The notes below the pieces were generated by a model. That model did not search any database and was not told the origin of the DNA. It saw only the letters and a program-made list of their open reading frames with translations. A stretch of 64,000 nucleotides of DNA from Parasponia andersonii. Its lineage: Eukaryota > Streptophyta > Magnoliopsida > Rosales > Cannabaceae. The stretch is from assembly GCA_002914805.1 (NCBI GenBank), contig JXTB01000203.1, forward strand, positions 564,898 to 628,897. Direction: 5' to 3'. How positions within the stretch are numbered: the stretch's first letter is position 1; the number at the start of each line of letters is the position of its first letter. Positions 22,480 through 33,700 of this stretch are shown here, in pieces. Made by a program: the position numbers and the translations under genes.

Positions 22480-25381
22480 TATGCAATCAGTTAGGAGATG
22501 AAAAGTTGTCCAAATTCGAGTTTAATGCTCTTGAATTAAATAAAAGTAATTATTTGATACGGATCCTTGATGTTGAAATGCATCTAGATGCCAACAAATT
22601 AGGTGAGACCACTAAGAAAAGAAATAAAGTATTGGCCAAAAAGTATGATGAAGATTATGATACTATTCATGCATTATTTAAGTGAGAATTTAAAAGCTAA
22701 AACCTCACAATAAAGAATCTCAAATATCTTCTAGAAAAGCTTTAAGGAGCAATATGATCACTTGATGTTTCTGATCCTATCACATGTTATTTGGCTATAG
22801 TAGTGCTTGATGTTTCTGATCCTATCACATGTTATTTGGCTATACTAGTGCTTGTAGGACTTTAAGTCCATTTTAGAGTACAATTTAGCCATATTAAAAC
22901 CTATCTCACAACTAAATAGTAATAAGATGATAAAGCACAATACTTCAGAATATATATACTATTTTAATTCTTCTAACATGCTTATACAGTAGTAGTATAG
23001 AGAGTAGAAATTTCAAAGATATTTTATACTGCTTGTCTTTTAGTGGCACAATATGTTACTGATGAAGACTAATGCACGTCAACAATCCTTGAAGTGAATG
23101 TCTTATGTAATCACATGCGTAATAAATATGAACAAAGTAGAAATAATGGATGTGATGTTGACATGCTCATATAAAATACTTGTGAATACCCACCAGAAGA
23201 GGAGAATGAATAATGAGCAAGTAGGCCCCGAAATCTGAAATGTAGAGTATGTTTGTTAAAGATATAAATGGAAGAGCCATTGAAGCCACACTTGTCATAC
23301 CCCTAGACATCTATTTGAGTTGTAACAGAAGTATATGCCTAAGATTAAGGTCCATAGAATTAACCCATGCAGCTAAATCAATGACTCTATATTGACTCTT
23401 AGCAGGAATAATTGAACTTAAATATTCTTGTGTTATTTATTGTTGATTTTTCAAATGTGTTTATATAATTCTTAGATCTTATTTTTAGTTTTTATTTATT
23501 TATTTATCTGAATTATTCTATACTATAATATATATGTCATCTTATTATTATTTTTGCTATGAGCATTATTGAATATGATGCAAAATCAAATACCTATAAA
23601 AGAGACAAATTTGAAGTATATGTTTAGCAGATTATGCAATTAAGTATATTATCTTATAGAATAGTAGATACTTTATGAACCTGTCTTATTATGATGGTTA
23701 TGTGAATATAACTTCAGAAAAAGTTATATAAATATGACTTCAGGCATTGTTAAACAAATAGAGGGATCTACAAGAGCTTTTATCTTGCTGCTTATGAAAA
23801 CTGAGTTCCTTATTAATTATGAATTATATTCACTCCAATTCCAGCGTAATTTATTAAGCTTAAATGATACACATCTAAATGGTTTTCTAGTAGACATATG
23901 AATTGAGAGTAGAAAGAATTTTATGTATATCACTTTCACTAAAGACTTCACAAAATTATATTGCATGTTCATACATGAGATTGAAAGACATGTTCCTTTG
24001 AACTAGAAGTATTGAAAGACATGTTACTTTGAACTTGAAATTCAATCATTAAACCTTGAAGTTTAGCATGATCGATTGGGTTATCATGAGTATAGTATGA
24101 TGAATCGAATTTTTGACAATTATATTAGAGATTCACTTAAGAATCAGAATATTTTTTACATGAATTTTATGTTGCATGTGCTAAAGATAAATTAGTTATA
24201 AGATTGTTATTGAAACCCTTGCATTTTTGCAATGGATCCATGGGGATATCTATGGATCAATCATCTACCACATCGGTCATATTATGATTTTGGTAGATGT
24301 CTTAATGCATTGGTTTTACGTTAGCTTGTTATCTACTCGAAATATAACCTTTGTTAATCTGCTTGCTCAAATTATTGTATTATTAGCATAATTCCCAGAT
24401 CATCCGATTAAGTCTAGTTGATTTTATAATGCTAGTGAATTTTTTCCCAATCATTTAAGGATAATTATCTAATAATTGGGATAGATATTGAGTATTTTGT
24501 GGTCCACATGTATATAAACATTGATCTGGAAGAGTCATTAACTAAAAGTCTAAATTTCATCTCTAATTTTGAATTTGAAATTGCTTTTCTGCTGTTTAAA
24601 GACATGCTATTAAGCACATAACAATCCTAATTCAGATTCAACCATCTACATATCATATATACCCCTCTTACAACTTGTACATGAGCATGAGCCTAATATT
24701 TCTTATCTATAAGTTTTTAATTTACGTCATATTTATTTCTACACATACATATATAAATATATATATATATATCGATAATATTACCTCAACGTGCAAAGAT
24801 GGATACAAAGCGGAGATTAAGTATTTATTTTTATTATGAGTCTCCTCAATTTTTTAGTATTTGGAGCTCCTAATAAGCAATTTATTTACCGCATGATTGT
24901 TAATTTGAAAATGCATATTTCCTGACATTAGGTGGAGGAAAAGCACTTGTAGTGCTAAAGAATATTGAGAAATTTTCTAGAAGGAAGACCAACTGAGTAA
25001 TTTTAATTTTCGTGCAAGTAAGAGTGAACTAGAATTTCAAAAAAACATAAAATTGTAACTCAACTGCTAAATGCATTTACATATGCTATAAGAGTGACAA
25101 AGCCTCATATTCATTTTGCTAATGCCCCAATGAGGATTATGATCCCTATCAACAATAATTGACTGCTCGAGCTTGAAACACACCAAAAGTATCGCCAAAA
25201 GAGTAGACAGCCAGTTAAGGTCAAAGATACGAATTTTGCAAAAAATAAAAACAGCGCCACTTAGAGAATCTTCTGAAGAGAAACATTCTTATGAGAAAGA
25301 TCTTAGTTAAAGAGCTTTAGCTAATGATGCGACAACGAAATAATTAGATCCTCCAGATATGACTTATAAAGTAGATGTGAT
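22480..25381 (+). mobile_element. Strongly decayed Ty1/copia fossil
   Basis: Scattered coding traces lie in copia order on the plus strand. A gag start is near 22500-22620 (like SNYLIRILDVEMHLDA). A gag-pre-integrase trace is near 24070-24150 (like HDRLGYHES). An integrase-core trace is near 24280-24500. A KNKN-type basic motif is near 25195-25260, resembling the conserved KRGRPxGSKDKNPRKRK of copia. The element is heavily broken with many lesions, clearly old; no intact LTR pair was recognised. Confidence 0.65.
22761..22850 (+). repeat. 45-bp tandem duplication
   Basis: Units 22761-22805 and 22806-22850 both start CTTGATGTTTCTGATCC and differ at one or two bases. They lie in the copia fossil's gag region. 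Confidence 0.95.
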
Positions 25382-25904
25382 CAATGATGTGTCTCTGCTT
25401 GTAACTCCAACTAAAGAATCTTATGATATAGGAGTATACAATCTGAAAATTGTAGGTATTAAATTACATTACAATTTAGACTTTACTTCATTTCACTAGA
25501 TTTAGAAGTGATCTCTAATTTGGATTGCACCACTAACCAAATATTAGTTTTGTTTATCTTTGGCATTTTTCATTCTCTTTCAGAAATAGCTAGAATATAT
25601 CTTAGGGTTGGAGTTGTACAATTTCTATATTAATTTCTTTTATAAGTAAATTTAATTCTTCTTATTATAATATTTTAATAATTAATTTTATAAGAGTTAA
25701 AGTAATTATCTTTAATTACATTTTTCTTGTAAATAGCCACTACTATTTGTCTTGTGTCACAAGTAATAAATTGTAAGATCCAAATCCCTCACTCCTAATT
25801 CAAAACAGAGTAATATATATAAAAAGAAATATTAAGCTTTTGTAGTAAGTGTTATAAATTAAGGATTATTATGTGGATAGTACTTAAACATTGGACCTAT
25901 AAAT
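25382..25904 (+). pseudogene. Degraded duplicate of the F-box/DUF295 gene 3' end
   Basis: This stretch aligns base for base, with many substitutions and small indels, to 20274-20797. That covers the last ~80 codons of the F-box/DUF295 gene (CTCCAACTAAAGAATCTT, then ATTAAATTACATTACAATTT) and about 270 bp of its 3' flank. Identity is roughly 80% by eye. The reading frame is broken (for example CACTAG where the parent has CACAGG), and no upstream F-box part is present. It begins immediately after the copia fossil. Confidence 0.85.
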
Positions 25905-26853
25905 GAGGACCATAACTCTAATAGAAACTTTATATACAGCCATGTTGAGTATCTATCTAACCCAACTAGGTAAACTAATCAGGTATCACATTTAGTATTC
26001 ATACCTAATATAGCCTAATATAATTATTATCATATGTGGCCTATACAGGAAATACAATTTCCTAACAATACTCTTGCTCTCTTTTAGTGAGAGGTGAAGA
26101 AGCTAATGAAACGATGATGAGATTTCAACAAATAGAATTTTCATACTATACAAATCTCAATTCAAGCTCATACACATAAACTAATATTTTCATTTCATCA
26201 AACCTTATACGAACTTGAATTCTAGTAAAGTATTTAAAAAGCTCTAAGAAGCAAAATATTCGCAACATTACAATATAGAAACAAATTAGTACAAAACCTT
26301 CGACATACTACCTTATTACTAGTTAACAAAATTCTCAAATAAAAAGTATTAGAAAAGTATTAGTAATAATAATAACGATACAAAAATAAAGGAAAAATTT
26401 AGAGCCTGAATTGAAAGATGAACACTTATGCATAAATTATATTTATAGCAGGTGTATATATTAAGCTAATAAAAGTACAAAGAGTAACACTGAATATTGT
26501 ATTAAATGATAAGGAAAATAATAATGACCTTTATATATTAGATTTTAGTGATTTCTCAATTTTTTAGATACATTGATTTCTCAATTTTTTAGATACATAC
26601 CTTACAACGTTTCTCTAGATTAGTCAAGCAATCTCGTGTTGACAACATATTGTAAAACAGCTTATTAATGTAGTAGATCGAATAAAAATTATGAGACTGT
26701 CATTAAGAACAACACTATAAAGGAATATATAATAGAAAATAGAGATAGAGACAAAGATATAGTGATCAACTTATTAATGCATTGGATGGAGTAGCAATTA
26801 TGAGATCGTCGCTATAATCGTTATAATAATAACAATACTATAAATCATTATAA
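25905..26853. other. AT-rich spacer up to the gap
   Basis: No coding or repeat terminus supported. A short local duplication (GATTTCTCAATTTTTTAGATAC, in part) occurs near 26550-26600. Confidence 0.55.
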
Positions 26854-27022
26854 NNNNNNNNNNNNNNNNNNNNNNNNNNNNNNNNNNNNNNNNNNNNNNN
26901 NNNNNNNNNNNNNNNNNNNNNNNNNNNNNNNNNNNNNNNNNNNNNNNNNNNNNNNNNNNNNNNNNNNNNNNNNNNNNNNNNNNNNNNNNNNNNNNNNNNN
27001 NNNNNNNNNNNNNNNNNNNNNN
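26854..27022. other. Assembly gap, 169 N
   Basis: Run of N bases. Sequence content and true length are unknown. Confidence 0.99.
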
Positions 27023-27194
27023 CTTGTATACTATTGTTTTGGGATTATAAGACTATTATGTTAAAAAGAAAAAAATATTACAAAAATATGGTCACTAAAA
27101 ACCAATACAGTGTGGCTGAATAATAATTAGAATAAAACAGACCAAACACACGGTGGCAACATAGTAAATAAATACATCTTTTTCAAACACCATT

Positions 27195-27300
27195 AATTTA
27201 AAGAGTGACGATAAAAAGAAATATTAAATTGGTAAAAGCAGCTTGAACAGTTAACCTTCACCAGTTCACCTCTCAAGTTGCGGGTTCAAACATTTTTTAC
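27195..27300 (+). mobile_element. Possible SINE head with B-box-like motif
   Basis: TTGGTAAAAGCAGC followed by GCGGGTTCAAACA has the order and spacing of a degenerate RNA polymerase III A box and B box, then a T-rich tail. No flanking direct repeat was found, so this is weak. Confidence 0.3.
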
Positions 27301-27604
27301 CTTTTGGTTTTTTGTTTCTTTTTTAATTTTTTCCTTTTTCCCACTTTTTCTTTTTTATTTTTTTAGTTCTTTTTCATTATCCTAAAATTTTGGTTTTTGA
27401 ATTTTTATGTGGAATTTATTATTATTAGCATTATTATTACTAGTATTATTATTATTATTATTACTATATTGCTTCTTTTTTTTTTTTTCCTTTTTCCCAC
27501 CCATTTTTTGTTTTTTTTTTCATTATCCTACGATTTTTCTTTGAATTTTTATTTCAAATTTATTATTATTGTTATCATAGAAAATAAAAATTCGATAAAA
27601 ATGA
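27301..27604. other. T-rich, (TTA)n low-complexity stretch
   Basis: Long T and TTA runs. The 71-aa frame at 27397-27612 is Ile/Phe-rich translation of simple repeat, not a gene. Confidence 0.7.
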
Positions 27605-28400
27605 GTATTTGATAACAATATAAGTTACTAGTTATTGTTAATAAATTTAGTGACTGATTACGGTTTATTAATAACCAATTTAGTTACTGATTTTCAAATT
27701 GGTGGCTCATTACAAAACTAGTAAGTGATGATTTCAAGATACCAATCTGGTTACTGCTTTCCAAGCTGGTGTCAAGTTATAAGACTAGTGATTGGTGGTT
27801 TTCAGTTACAAGACTAGTTACACGAATAGTTACCACTTATCATTTATCAATTACCAATCTTGTTAGTGGTTACTCGTTATTGGTAATAAATTTTATTATT
27901 GATTTCCAATCTGATATTAGTTACAAGACTCGTAACTAGTGGTTACTGGTTACCAATTATAAGTTTGGTAAAGGAAAACTAGGACTGCTTACTAGTAACT
28001 AGTAACCAATTCGATTATAATTTACTAATCTAGTTACAAATTTGGTTATTGATAGTTACTAATTGCAAAACTTGTTACCACTAATCAATTTGGTTGCTAG
28101 TTCCCAAAAAAAAAAGTTACTAGTTACTTTGATTACTATTCTTTTTCTCTCTTAGTATTAACTAATTTAGTTATTATTTCCTTTAGTTACTAGTTATTAA
28201 TTACTGCTTATGTTAGTTACTAATAATAAATCTAATTACTAATAAAATGGTTACAAGCTACTGGTTATTAATTTATGATTACCAATTAAGACTGATAAAC
28301 AATTTGGTAACTAATTACTAATCTAATTTTTTTTATTACTAATAAGTTATATTTTGATTAGTGAAAGTCAATATTAGTTACTAGTAACTAGTAATTAAAT
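27605..28400 (+). repeat. Degenerate GTTACTAGTTAC-type simple repeat, ~0.8 kb
   Basis: Dozens of imperfect copies of GTTACTAGT, GTTACCAAT and GGTTACTGGTTACC run through the region in both senses (ACTAGT is self-complementary). The same motif fills the centre of the fold-back element at 16910-17570. Non-coding. Confidence 0.75.
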
Positions 28401-29989
28401 ATCATTTGTATATATAAGTAGTCATTCCATATATACCGAAATAATTATCTTAATTCTTAAAATTATTATTCTTTAACTTAGTATAATTATTTTGTTACTT
28501 TTCGTACAAATGAACAACGACACATATAGGCAAAGACCCAAAATTTCAACATGATAAAAATCAGCAACTACAAAATTAGTAGTCGATTACGAAACATAAA
28601 ATCCTAATAGAATATCGAACTAAAATGAAAAGATACTGAATTAATGCATGATATTTATAAATAAACACAGACATTCTTAGCATTTTTATTTCCCAAATCA
28701 TACGAAATTTTTATTTCCCAAATCATACGAATAAATTTACAGAGCATTATAAAGTTACCATCTTCCATCTATCCGCCAAAACTAAATAAACTATTCAATG
28801 TAAACTAAGCTACAATGCTCTCCTATAGAAAACAATAAATATAGATAAATGTCTAATGTTGTGACTAACAATTTCTCAAGAATAAATCCTTTTCATAAAT
28901 CTACATATGTATATAAATTTATACATTATATGGATATAAAATTGAAAAAATTAAACACTTTAAACAAATAAACAATATGTATAATCTGTATAAAATTTAG
29001 TCAGATCCTTTGACAAATTTTGGCATATGGGATTGACTTCTTGGATCAGAAACTTGGTGATGCAATTTAATAGTACATAAAGGTATAGTGTATATCTGAA
29101 TGGTAGCATTCTTGGAAGGTAAGGTCAAAGTGGGTAAATTTGTAGGGTGCTTAGGTATGAGACGTAGATGAATGTTGGACAAACTAAGTAAAATTGATAG
29201 TGGTGGTACTCAACATGTACTGTTGCTGGTATAGAAACACTGATTAAAAAATTAAAAAAAATTAAACCAGAAAGAGAAATCCTGCCATATCTTTAATTGC
29301 TTAGAGCATCCCTTTGTGCTTCCCTTTCACAGCCTTTATAAACCGAATTCAAGACTTTTGAAACATAGGCCTTTCCAGGTAAGTCAGAGCTTTATGGGGT
29401 TGATATGAGCGTTCAAGAAAAGCTCATCTACTGTGCTTATAGATCTAGTTAGAGTAGTTGAACCAAACTTGCCAAGAACTCGACCTCAAATCCCAGACGG
29501 ACCGAGCGAGGTATCATCCATGGCAGAAGATAAAGAAGAATACTAGGAGAAATAGACTGAGTTTGAGGCCAAAACGAAGTGCATTGGGCTAGGACAATAT
29601 CAAAAGAGAGGCAGCCGGTGAGGGTGTCATCGAGGAAGACACAGATTTGAGCGAGAGAAAACGAAAGGAAGATAGGGAAAATGACAAAATACGGTATTTT
29701 TCTGAAAGTTATCGTATGCAAATAGTATTTAGTATTTAGTACGGGGTGCCGTATGTTTGATATTACTTTTAAAAAGGTCGTGTATTCACTAATTTTCTTA
29801 CGGGCTAATACAGGCATTTCAACTCTAACAAGTGACGAGCATCAAACCAAATAAAAACACTGGTTTAAAAAAATGGCATCTATCAACTTTTCCCAATTTC
29901 CGGGCCGAAACCCGTACTAAACGAGCCCAATAGCCCACTGATAACACTCGTCAATACCAATTGGGAAAGCAGCTATTAGCATTAGACAC
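28401..29989. other. Spacer upstream of NDUFB3
   Basis: AT-rich to about 29270, then closer to average composition. Frames at 28997-29182 and 29449-29817 (minus) have no recognised domain. I see no transposon terminus. Confidence 0.5.
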
Positions 29990-30055
29990 TTAGCCAAGAA
30001 TAGAGAGAGAAGCCAATCGAAGAAGAATAGAGATAGAGAGAAAGGAGCAGCAGCA
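29990..30055 (+). promoter_or_regulatory. Likely 5'UTR of NDUFB3
   Basis: Purine-rich leader (GAGAGAGAAGCC, then GAGAAAGGAGCAGCAGCA) immediately before the start codon, typical of a short plant 5'UTR. No upstream ATG lies in it. No clear TATA box was fixed. Confidence 0.5.
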
Positions 30056-30301
30056 ATGGCGAACTACAAGAAGCCACTGGGACCCACCGGAGAGTTCTTC
30101 AGGAGGAGGGACGAGTGGAGAAAGCACCCGATGCTTTCGAATCAGTTCCGTCACGCCACTCCTGGCCTCGGAATCGCCCTCGTCGCCTTCGGAATCTACC
30201 TCGTCGGCGAGCAGGTCTACAACAAGCTCTATGCTCCTTCTTCTTCTTCCTCCTCGGCCCATTCTCACCACCACTCCTCTACTTCCTCTGCTTCTCACTG
30301 A
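30056..30301 (+). CDS. NDUFB3: NADH dehydrogenase [ubiquinone] 1 beta subcomplex subunit 3 (complex I B12)
   Basis: This is an accessory subunit of mitochondrial complex I, placed in the membrane arm of the inner mitochondrial membrane; it has no catalytic role itself. The 81-aa product starts MANYKKPLGPTGEFFRRR and continues with DEWRKHPMLSNQFRHATPG, the hallmark of plant B12 proteins. One membrane helix follows at about residues 38-56 (GIALVAFGIYLVGEQVY). The C-terminus is Ser/His-rich (HSHHHSSTSSASH) and makes the protein slightly longer than the ~70 aa I recall for Arabidopsis homologues. The ATG has a good context (GCAATGGC). The CDS is a single exon with GC-rich codons. A possible 3'UTR intron follows. 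Confidence 0.93.
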   Translation: MANYKKPLGPTGEFFRRRDEWRKHPMLSNQFRHATPGLGIALVAFGIYLVGEQVYNKLYAPSSSSSSAHSHHHSSTSSASH

Positions 30302-30680
30302 GTTCAATAACAATTTCAGGTGATTCATGGATCTTCCCTTCTCTTTTTCCAATTTTGGTGGAATTTGGGGTTTCCATTTGCTTACTGTTGATTTCGGTCA
30401 TATGGGTCTGTTTTGAACTTATTGTATTTGCTGATTCTGAGATTTTTTGTACTGGATATTATCTGGCTACTTTGTCTTTTAATTGTATGTTTCTTTTTAT
30501 TTTTGCGGAGTTGGGAATTGGGGTTGAAAATTTTCTATCTTTCAAGTCCTGAATTGGAAAATTGGGGATTTTGCTCGTTATTGCAGTAATGAGGACCTGA
30601 TGTGTACGATTTTGGCACCACTTGATCGATTCATGTCTTAATGAAAATCGAATCAATCCTTTGAGTAGCCCTTTGCATTT
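30302..30680 (+). other. NDUFB3 3'UTR, possibly with an intron
   Basis: Eighteen bases after the stop, TTTCAG|GTGATT is a plausible donor (intron from 30320), and TTATTGCAG ending at 30586 is a good acceptor after a T-rich stretch. The spliced remainder carries AATGAAAATCGAATCAATCC, a plausible polyadenylation region. Inferred only. Confidence 0.4.
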
Positions 30681-32306
30681 TTGGGGGAGAAATCTCTGAG
30701 ATAGAACCTAACCCCCAATGTACATTAATTTTTCTCCTTTATTATTTTCCATATCTTGTCGATGTTAGGTTTCGAATTTCGGAATCCTTTCGTACCTCCT
30801 TGTGATCCTAGATACAGTCGCAGCTTTTACTGGGTGAGGCCTTAACGGTGCAACCTGGTTATAAATTGGTTTGTGGTAATGCTTGTATTTATCTGGTGAG
30901 TGGAATAGCCTTGACGGGTAATGGAATAGCCTTGACGGGTATCATTGCAATGGTTATAGCATTAGCATTTTTGAAGTGGCAACTTAATTGGGGTGGTCCA
31001 TGTGATGTGAGGTTAAATACATTACATGAACTTCTGATTCTTTTATTAAAATTCAACAATGTCTATTGACTATGACAACGATTTTGGAAAACATTAACAT
31101 TTTTGGCTTGTGGTGCTTCTCGTACATCTATTTGAAATACATAGATTCTGTTTAGTTTAGCCTTGGGTTAGTGCTGTGGTTGTTGTATGAGTACATATTA
31201 ATGAACATCATTTGGATCCTATTACCAATGTCATCGCATGTTTGAAGGCCATTCACTGATTGATGCTAAATAGTATTTTTCTATGACTTTGTGGCTCTAG
31301 TCTTAAGACTTGATTAATATGATTCTTAAACTGGCTTTTTGCTGATATGCTTAATTTTTGAAGTTTTTATTTGGAAAAGAAATGAGAGAAGTGCTATTGT
31401 AACACAAGATATAGTTCTCATATGAGGCGGAATTTTTTTTTTCTTCAAGAAATTGTGTATTTTGAATAATTGCTTTTATTATTTGCTAGGTTTACATAGA
31501 CATGATCGATGGAGAGGTTAGTTGAAGCCTCTTATCTTAAGTGATAGAACCAAATCTTATGCATGTAGGGGAAGGAGGTCCTTTTGTTAAATGGTTGCGT
31601 TACTATTGGCTGGTTTAGGTATCTTGATAACCATTAAATTGTACAAGAATTAGGCTCTGTCCAAATTAAAGCATTTGTGACGAGAGATGAGCTTGTGGTG
31701 GTTGTAGTAGAAAATTTAGAAAGTGAAGATTGTTTGAATTTGTTTTGGTCTATATGAGATGAAATGTGCAGATTTCGTATCTCATTTAAATTGTTATTAA
31801 AGGAGGTTTGATGCATGCATGTTCTTGAAAAATTTGAAGGGTTATTGTCATGGATGGAGTCATTTTTTGAAGGAAAAGTTGAATTGTTGTTTAACCTCTT
31901 CTTTTTTTCTTTTTTCTTTTTATATTTTTTACAGATAACTATAAACTAGTGGAATTATATACATTGAATGCTCTGAATACTTTTCTGCTAGAAATAAAAT
32001 AAATTAAATGGCATTAAAAATTTGCATTAGACCTCTAGAATTATTTTTTGTACTTATTGATTTAATAAATTTTTTATTTGGTTTTTGTTTCTGATCCACA
32101 TCTTTTTCTAGTTGATGAATTTATGCTAATGAAAGATGATTGGCTGGTTTCACCCTTTGAATGAATTGGAATCTTGTAGTTTGGGAGCATTTTTATTGTA
32201 TGTGAAGGTAATGGTTATTGTCTTATTGAATGAACTGAATTTGTATCTTTCATGTATGGTGCATAGATGATAGAAGAAAGTACTCCCCCATTAAAATGAA
32301 AATTGT
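30681..32306. other. Spacer, no gene seen
   Basis: Composition is near the window average. It includes a short direct repeat of GGAATAGCCTTGACGGGTA near 30901-30941. Frames at 30848-31069 and 31634-31816 lack domains. Confidence 0.5.
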
Positions 32307-32314
32307 GCATTTGA

Positions 32315-33149
32315 ATCAAGGTTTTAAAAAGCTCAATCGGGAATCGAGGCATTTTGCTTTAGCCTCATGAGGTTTAAGCCTCGAGGCGAACCAAGGCATA
32401 AGCCTCCACTTTAAGTAATAAAAAACTTCATAAAAATTCATAAAGAAATAGAAAACTCCTAAAAATAAGTCTTACATAACATTATAGTAAAGGGACACAA
32501 TTGCATAATAAAGGCATAAAATTCATGACAATTAGTAGCAAAATATTTCATAAAACCACAAACCAAAGTCATCAAAAATATAAATCCTAATAAGGGTGGC
32601 ATCCTAATAAGGGTGGCTGCCGCTAATTATTTGAGAGTGGCTACCTTTGGTTATTTGAGAGTGGAGAGGAAAAATATTGTTGGAAGAGAGAAGAGGACGA
32701 AGAAACCAAACTTCTATGAGGAGTGAAGCCGTTAGAAGGGAAGAGGAAGCTGAACTTGTGCTCTGTTTTTTTTTTTTTTTTTTTCTTTTTCTAAAACTGC
32801 AGCTGCAAAAGAGGAAGGAGGGGAAGATTGAAGTTGTCGTGGGACTTGGGTGGGACTTGGGAGGGAGGGAGAGTGGCTGCTCAGGCGTAGCTTTAGTGTT
32901 ATAATGAGTTGAGTGTGTTTTGTTTCAGTTCTTAGGGTTTTAGAAGCCCAAACTTAAAAGTTATTAACTTTAAAAAGGCCCAAAACATTTTTTTTAAAAA
33001 AACTATTCAGATCAGTTGGGCCCAAAAAATTGACCCAAATTTAATTAAAAAAAGCCTATATACTATGCAGGTCAGTTACAAGAGGCTTAAGCCTCAGAGG
33101 CGGTTTTCTTTCGCCTCGCCTCGAGGCGCACGCCTCAGGCCCCTTTTTT
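32315..33149. mobile_element. Non-autonomous DNA element with GCCTCGAGGCG-rich inverted ends, ~835 bp
   Basis: Both ends carry facing copies of a GCCTC/GAGGCTTAAGCCTC-rich sequence: AGCCTCATGAGGTTTAAGCC at the left, and GCCTCTGAGGCTTAAGCCTC reading inward from the right. Candidate 8-bp target duplication GCATTTGA (32307-32314) and GAATTTGA (33150-33157) match at 7 of 8. The left start near CAAGGTTTTAAAAAGC resembles hAT-type ends, but this is weak. No transposase inside; the frame at 32677-32904 has no domain. Confidence 0.55.
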
Positions 33150-33290
33150 GAATTTGACTTTCTAGTCTGTGATGTGGGCTCATGAGTTATGACTTGTGCT
33201 GCATAAGTAATTTTCATTGTAGACATGTACTTGTGTGTATTGGTGTAATTTTCGTTGGTCACAAGTACATGCCTGAATTTGTATTTTTAG

Positions 33291-33700
33291 ATTAGTCACT
33301 GCAAAGATGGACGATTTATATTATTCATCTGCAAGTTTGTTTAGTTTTCCTGCTCAGATTGTGCTATTGACTTTGGCTTAGATGCCTGTGATGGGGCTTA
33401 TGACTTGTGGGCCACAAATAATCTTCATTGTATACATATACATGTGTGTATTGTACTTTGAGATTAGTTACTGCAAAGATGGAGGATTCATATTATCCAT
33501 CAGGAAGTTTGTTAAGTTTTCCTGCTCAGATTGTGCTATTGACTTTGGCTTAGATGCCTGTGATGGGGCTTATGACTTGTGGGGCACAAATAATCTTCAT
33601 TGTATACATATACATTTGTGTATTTTACTTTGAGATTAGTCACTGCTAAGATGGAGGATTCATAATATCCATCAGGAAGTTTGTTAAGTTTCCCTGCTGA
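33291..33700 (+). repeat. 172-bp tandem repeat, about 2.4 copies
   Basis: Units start ATTAGTCACTGCAAAGATGG at 33291, 33463 and 33635 (the last partial). The first two are about 93% alike by eye. A more diverged unit half is visible at 33165-33290. Frames at 33382-33633 and 33536-33760 are by-products of the repeat. Confidence 0.9.

Noticed and set aside
29449-29817. 122-aa minus-strand frame upstream of NDUFB3
   Set aside because: Composition is not protein-like and no domain was recognised; it could be chance.
30115-30552. 145-aa plus-strand frame overlapping NDUFB3
   Set aside because: A shifted frame of the NDUFB3 exon running into its 3'UTR. The conserved protein is in the 30056 frame.
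33291-33700. 172-bp repeats or GTTACTAGT tract as a CRISPR-like or regulatory array
   Set aside because: Units are contiguous with no unique spacers, and this is plant nuclear DNA; ordinary tandem duplication explains them.
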